Shown here one piece after another: positions 58,539 to 64,000 of a DNA stretch of 64,000 bases. This DNA is from Branchiostoma floridae (Eukaryota > Chordata > Leptocardii > Amphioxiformes > Branchiostomatidae): the NCBI RefSeq assembly GCF_000003815.2, contig NC_049990.1:8410758-8474757 (forward strand). The letters run 5' to 3'. The stretch's first letter is position 1. Every line of letters begins with the position of its first letter. A program made the position numbers and the translations under genes. The notes beneath the pieces were generated by a model. It did no database searches. It worked only from the letters and a program-made list of their open reading frames with translations, and was not told the origin of the DNA.

Positions 58539-59704
58539 TCGGGCGAAACACTGATGCACGCGGATGTCATCCATGTAGCCAAATCAACATCACCTTACAT
58601 AGAAGCCATTCCACTACCATTACTTAGATTGAATCCCTCTCAACTGTCGCAAAGATGTATAGTTAAAGATGGCCTCCTTCTTGCACTTTCTTATCAGTCC
58701 TGACGCATTGGTTTCTTCTCATTTTGTGACACTTCCATGACAAGGAATAAAGAGGCCGGCAGGATGAAGGTTTGGTTCCGTTCTAAGTGAATGTCGGCTG
58801 TAAGGTCAGCGCCCCCAGCAGCAGGCGTACATCTGTCTTTCCGTAATGGTGACCATTACGGCGGGAGGAATCGATCCACGCCACGGGAATATGGCCGAGG
58901 AACATTAATGTTGTTTTCTACTAGTGTCATGGTCCCAACAATTTAGACTCAGTTGACAAGTAGGGATTTTATTTTTCTACGTACGCGTTTCGGCCGAAGT
59001 GATCCAACAAACACTCTTCAACATGATGAAATTGAAATACAACCGGGCACTGGCATTTTCTAGCAGCCGGGAATTAGTTTGCTCCTATGTTCTCTTCTGC
59101 TTCTGCAAGCAGATATGATAAACGTCGGAGCGAACTATTATCCGAATTGTACCTAGGCTAGGTATTTTCAACATCACATTTTAGTCCTATAGATATGCAA
59201 GCACAACATGTCTGGTTATATAGACTTTTCTATTGCAACAGACATGAGGAAGACATATTGCAAAATCATTCTACAACGTTTTCATCACTTAGATTTCCAA
59301 TTGAAAATTTTATGTCTCCTGTCAGCGGTCGACCAAACAAAGAATAGGGAAGGCATCTTTCAGCTAGAGCCGGTCATGTTACCGGAAACACAGCAGTTTC
59401 CCTAGGCCGAACCGGGAACTGTAAATATATGTATGTAACCACATTACCATGTAATTCATGGCATTTGTGCCAGGCAATATGATATGGCAAGCTTATGAAT
59501 AAAGTCATGATGAGATATCCAACCCCAATATTACCCTAAATACTAACGTTATTACATCGAAAGGCGGCAAGAAAAACTGGAACGCTCTTATTGTTGTAGA
59601 TCTATAGAGAGAGACGCCATTTATACTACAAGTTAGCAATAGCATAAATTTTGTCTGTCTGTTCTGCATATTAAAGCAGCGAATTGCTTTTTGAGCGGAG
59701 CACA

Positions 59705-59915
59705 CCATTTTGTACAGCAAGTACAAGCTGCGAAATACCAGACTATAAGGTTTGATCCACTCACATCGGCATGGACCCCAAATATTTTCGATAAGCCTGG
59801 TGGGTGGTTTAGAAAACCTCCCTCGTGACCTTCAATGAAAAGCGGCCTGCAGGCCGATTTGAGCTTCTCATGAATAAATAAAAGCTCAAACCAACCAACC
59901 AACCAACCAATCCAC
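59705..59915 (+). mobile_element. SINE-like repeat of a second type, with (AACC)n tail
   Basis: TACAAGCTGCGAAATACCAG, TAAGGTTTGATCCACTCAC, then AAGCGGCCTGCAGGCCG and GAATAAATAAAAGCTCAAAC before the AACC tail. Blocks 1-2 recur at 44059-44110. Confidence 0.5.
59884..59912. repeat. (AACC)n tail
   Basis: CAAACC then repeated AACC units at the 3' end of the SINE-like copy at 59705. Confidence 0.85.
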
Positions 59916-60418
59916 CGATAAGCTTAGAAATGATATAACTTTTGGTAGAGGGACAAATATAGGTCTCTACAATGTTTACCGTGCTCGAGGGTGTCTCTCC
60001 TTCATCAATGGACTTCTAGCTTTACGTCCCATCCAAGAGGACTAGATATTCGAAGCTAGGTACTCATTTTCACCTGGGTCTAGAGAGAGGAAATAGGTGC
60101 CTTTACTAAGGGGCCCCTCGTTGGTTCCAACATAAAACTTTAAGATCAACAACCCTATCTACAAATCACTCTTTGCCGTTTGCATCTCGCTGTTTGCCGA
60201 TGTAGGTTTATTAATAGACTACAGTTTCAGCACCCTGGACATAACCAATTTTCATGGGGACGGTGATAGCGGGCTCAGAGACAGTGTTTTATTATTCCAT
60301 TTTTTCCTGTAGCATACTGTTTTCTAACTCCTGCCGTATACTGATGACTCCAATGTATATAATATATGTAATATATGTATGATAGCTACACCGACAAAAA
60401 GTCAATACCTCTCATAGC

Positions 60419-61574
60419 CACGTGCGATCGCGATTCTTAGAACCCGTTTGTCGGAGGCAATGACTATGAATCTCGCTCAGTCATTAGTCATAACGAGACA
60501 AAGCTCGGTTGAATGAATCCTACATCGGCAACGATTGGTCGCTAATAATCCGTGCATGCCACTTATTTCGTAATGGCACATCAGAGCCAATTTAGACATC
60601 CTTATATGGATAAAGGAACGTGATTGGCTGACCGAGGGTAGCTAGATTTTGTTTTCTTCTTAAGTTTTTTAGTTCAGCTCTTGTGTCAGTCACCTCTTGT
60701 TTGTCGGTTGTTTTTATTCTTTTTAGCTAATTGATAAGCTTAAAAACCCAGGGATCTTAAACTCTATGATAGAGGTTTACAGATTGGGCAGAGTTCATGA
60801 TGATGTACATCAGACTATTAAATAGTATGACACGACCGTCCCTGTGTACGTCAAATGAGTGCGGTCTCCAAAGAACAAGATCCTTTCAGAATCACATCAA
60901 GCAAACCTTTACATAGATTCCTTTTATCCAATTTCCTTCCGCAAAACAACACTATGCCAAGCGCAAATCTAATTTGTCTTGCCGCCCGCGTGGCTTACGT
61001 TACCTGAATGTTTTCCTGATGTACACGTGACATCGCCTTCTTGGAAGAATTCATTTCAGTGACTGGATATGCCTTCCAGGAAAAATGTCTTCCTGTATTC
61101 TTGAAAGAATTTATTTCAGTGACTGGATTCGTGTGAGGCTTATAGCTTATCGATCAATACTTTCCAGGAAAAATGCATTACAACGTTCTTAAGATTTTAT
61201 TCCAGCGACGAGCTCTGTCGCCCACTTAACACGTGCGTGCTGAAAAGATCAAAAGGCTTCTTGTGAGAATCCGTGTACAAATCGCCCACATAGCACGTGC
61301 TGTTTCAGAATCAAAGGTTAGATGAGATTCTAGGGATTGCTGACTCAATTTTCATTCCACTTTGTAACGTCCTGTCTGCTCCAAATCAAACTGCCCTCCA
61401 GAACGTAAGCCCCACACATTGCGCGCATAAAACCGGAGTATCAAATCTGACATTTTACTTATAAAACCAAACCGTTTGTTTTTCCTTTTTTTTACCGTGC
61501 AGATGGGTGAATGATCTTTTCAAGCAACCATAGACTTGCAGTTAAGAGCATGCATCTGGTGTTCTGAACACGTG
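60419..61574. promoter_or_regulatory. Cluster of five CACGTG E-boxes
   Basis: CACGTG at 60419, 61024, 61230, 61294 and 61569. Two lie in a tandem duplication. Possible USF/Myc/TFE-type binding region; function not shown. Confidence 0.2.
61037..61330. repeat. Two short tandem duplications
   Basis: At 61037-61205 TTCTTG(G/A)AAGAATT(C/T)ATTT and CAGTGACTGGAT recur, as does TTTCCAGGAAAAATG. At 61218-61330 TCGCCCAC(T/A)(T/A)A(A/G)CACGTG recurs about 65 bases apart. Confidence 0.6.
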
Positions 61575-61716
61575 AAACGCAAATCAGTGATATTGCCGAT
61601 GACTAGAGTAAGCTATGAATCGATTTTAGATTTGCTATGCATTGGTGTATATTACACCTGTATCTCGCATGATGTGTTACGCCTTTTTGGGTTACGTTGC
61701 CAGTCGGAGAAATAAA

Positions 61717-61815
61717 ATGGCGGACGTCGTCACAGGCCTGAGTGAAAATGTGGCCAAATATAATGTAGCCTTACATGTACGGTGTTTTGAATGCACGTCA
61801 GCTGCTTTCGTTTGA
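61717..61815 (+). other. Short ATG frame in a YY1-like context
   Basis: AAAATGGCGGAC opens a 32-codon frame (MADVVTGLSENVAKYN...). ATG embedded in AANATGGCGG is typical of promoter-proximal first exons bound by YY1. No family match and no strong donor, so it may be chance. Confidence 0.15.
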
Positions 61816-64000
61816 TATCTGTCTGTAACGGGAAACTTCTTGATTGCCGTCTTATGATCTAGCTTTGATTCAATATCCTTTAGTTTGGTGGCGAATCTTT
61901 ATTCTCCATCCATGTGATGAATCAAATTCATGAAAGCTATGAATAGGTGTTCAGATCTACATCCCACGAGTTGAATATCCTCCTCTCCCAGGATTTTCAC
62001 CGCCTTGTGATTTTCCGCACCTTTGAAGTCATCTCCTGCGCCAGTCGTCTCTTTGATGTCCCCGCCATCGTGAAATTGATGCCAGGCGGCGTGGGCGTGT
62101 GAAGCAAAGTCTTATATCACGCGCGATAATAAGAACATGTATTTGATAAATTACTTTCTCATCCGCCTCTGGCGTTCCTTTCCCTCACAACTCCGGTATT
62201 CTTTGAACTTAAATCGGACATGTTACGTGCCATACAACACGAGGGAAGCGACCTTTAAAATAAAGTTATCTGTCAAAGTAAGAAGAAAAAAAAGGTACAC
62301 ACCACAAAGAGAATGCCATGAGTGCTTGTTTATCTAATTCTGGTTGGCGCTCGATGATGCAATAACAGGCACCGCAAATTCAGCACCAAGGACAGTCGCA
62401 GGTAGAGGCAACATTGCGCTGGTTGATGGACAGTACAGCTGCTGCCGCACAAGTTGCAATCGACCCGCCATGGACTAGGAGGCATGAGCGGACATCAGTA
62501 CCACACAAGTGTCCATTGTGACGAATTTTGCTAAAGAATTAGTCAACATCCCTTGAAAAAATGTTCATTGCGAACGGGAATGCAGATTTATTCAGTACGA
62601 ATGAAGTGCAGTGAATGATATAGTAATAAACAGTTTCTTCAACTGACCTTTAACACGCACCACGTAAATGTGCTAGAATAGATTGATAGCCAGATGAGAA
62701 CGCCCGTTACTATGCTAGCAAGGGCGCGAATAAACACGCTACTAGCTATTACTCCAAACTCCAGGTGATACACCCTGCATCGCAGCAACCGTACAGTAAC
62801 TGTGCTATTTTTAGCCTACGTGATATATCTCTCCTTCGGAAGATAAGCCGATCTTTACGGCAGGCACGGGCGTAGTAAACACGGTATCTGTAATGATATT
62901 GGCCGACGATCGCAGACGATAAGCTGGATAGATTGCTTCTGGGTGCGCTGGGAACGAGAATCGTTGCTAGGGCGCCTGGCTATCAGCTAGCGGGATATTG
63001 GTTCCTCCTCTAGTCGTGAGATGTTCGTACTTTGAACATATCGCACGGGGAATGGAGGGCACGCGGCAGGTATGGTCCAGGTAGGACTGAACAACACACC
63101 TAGAGATGGCTCAGTTAATTGGATTTCGGACGACCATGCCTCCCGTCGTACTTACGCTGGAAACTCTTGAAAGTAATACCACATAGCCATATCCACGGGC
63201 TAAATGCACACCGCGGCAACCATCTTAATGTTAGATATTAATATTATAGAGAAGGAAATGGTCGGATAGCCATGGAAGGAAATACCTGACATCAACTACA
63301 ACAGCAATGACTATTGGCTATGATAGCGTTGAGGGATGGACATCCATTTCACTGTTGTGCCGGAAACGGGAAAGAAAATTGTGCAATTATAAACCCATTC
63401 ATTGAGTGACACAACGTATAATCAAGTCAATCAGTGTCTATATATTGATGTTTAAAAAAAGTGTGTTAGATTATCAAAGTTCAGATGGAAAGTTACTTTT
63501 AGGAACATTTCATCGCTTTATATGACAAAAATATAACCGTCGATTTTCCCAGCGGTCCGTGCAAACGACCGTATGCATATGGCAGTGACGTCATGACGGC
63601 TACCCGTGCGGTTATTATTGATATGCTCATATTCCACAGTTCATCTGGCGCGAACAATGGAGCATAGCTCGTTATAACGTACATTACTCACCGCTGCTAC
63701 CCATACCATCAGGCGCTGGGAGATCGTTAAAGATTTTAACGCGCAAAGATTTGTCTACAGCACATTGATGGCCGCCGACTTCTCAGACTACAGTCTATAA
63801 CAATGCTGAATAATCTAATCTGAACTGAAATTTGTGTGTTGATGCACTTATTTGGTAGAGTGTACATTTTGTCCACTGTGCATGTATGCTGATAAAAAAC
63901 TGTATTCAGCCCTAACTTGTCTTTTGGACCACTAGAAGCCTTCAAGACATTGTATACATTGTATCTTGAGAGATACTCATAATAGACGTATATAACATAC

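Larger units (their letters stand above)
56821..64000. other. Intergenic region downstream of the kinase gene
   Basis: No gene recognised on either strand. Contains a SINE-like repeat (59705-59915), a T8G13 tract at 58518, tandem repeats at 61037-61330, a cluster of CACGTG boxes, a perfect CArG-type CCTTATATGG at 60600-60609, and a short ATG frame at 61717. CpG content rises toward the right end, which could mean an approaching promoter. Confidence 0.6.

Overview
This is a eukaryotic (metazoan) window. Every exon I can support belongs to one large intron-rich gene on the + strand, a Ste20-family protein kinase of the Misshapen / MAP4K4-TNIK-MINK1 (germinal-centre kinase IV) type. One undivided gene carries features shared by all three vertebrate paralogues, beside a dense population of MITE-, SINE- and LINE-like repeats. 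This fits an invertebrate deuterostome, most plausibly a cephalochordate (Branchiostoma), but the species assignment is an inference.

Layout. Positions 1-21549 hold no exon I can recognise. They are probably the 5' part of the same gene (an upstream intron or flank) and are full of repeats: a 1.55 kb near-palindrome at 13994-15540 bounded by TTAA, a 643 bp hAT-like element at 9949-10591, and a 5'-truncated L1/Tx1-like retrotransposon at 18050-18839 with a 15 bp target-site duplication. From 21550 to 53797 I reconstruct 31 coding exons whose splice phases all agree, giving 1390 codons plus TAA. The first one or two coding exons, with the start codon and the glycine-rich loop, are not visible; they lie upstream of the window or in the gap at 20949-21048. 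Intron 1 (21607-31985) is by far the longest and holds tandem repeats and a CpG- and palindrome-rich patch near 28.2-28.5 kb.

The encoded protein reads, in order: kinase domain (exons 1-9), acidic linker and Arg/Glu-rich coiled coil (exons 10-12), Gln/Pro-rich spacer with SH3-type and Thr-Pro-Pro motifs (exons 13-16), acidic and Ser-rich linker (exons 17-21), and a C-terminal citron homology (CNH) domain (exons 21-31). In this family the kinase signals to JNK/Hippo/Wnt and cytoskeletal pathways, the proline-rich middle binds SH3 adaptors such as Nck, and the CNH domain binds small GTPases or scaffolds. The 3' UTR probably runs to about 56.8 kb, where a canonical AATAAA occurs.

Positions 56.8-64 kb look intergenic, with no gene recognised; there are a few SINE-like repeats, a CACGTG cluster and short CpG-rich stretches that could belong to a neighbouring gene's promoter. 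Three assembly gaps interrupt the window (20949-21048, 33165-33772, 36611-36710); none destroys a reconstructed exon. No tRNA, rRNA, CRISPR array or viral gene was recognised.
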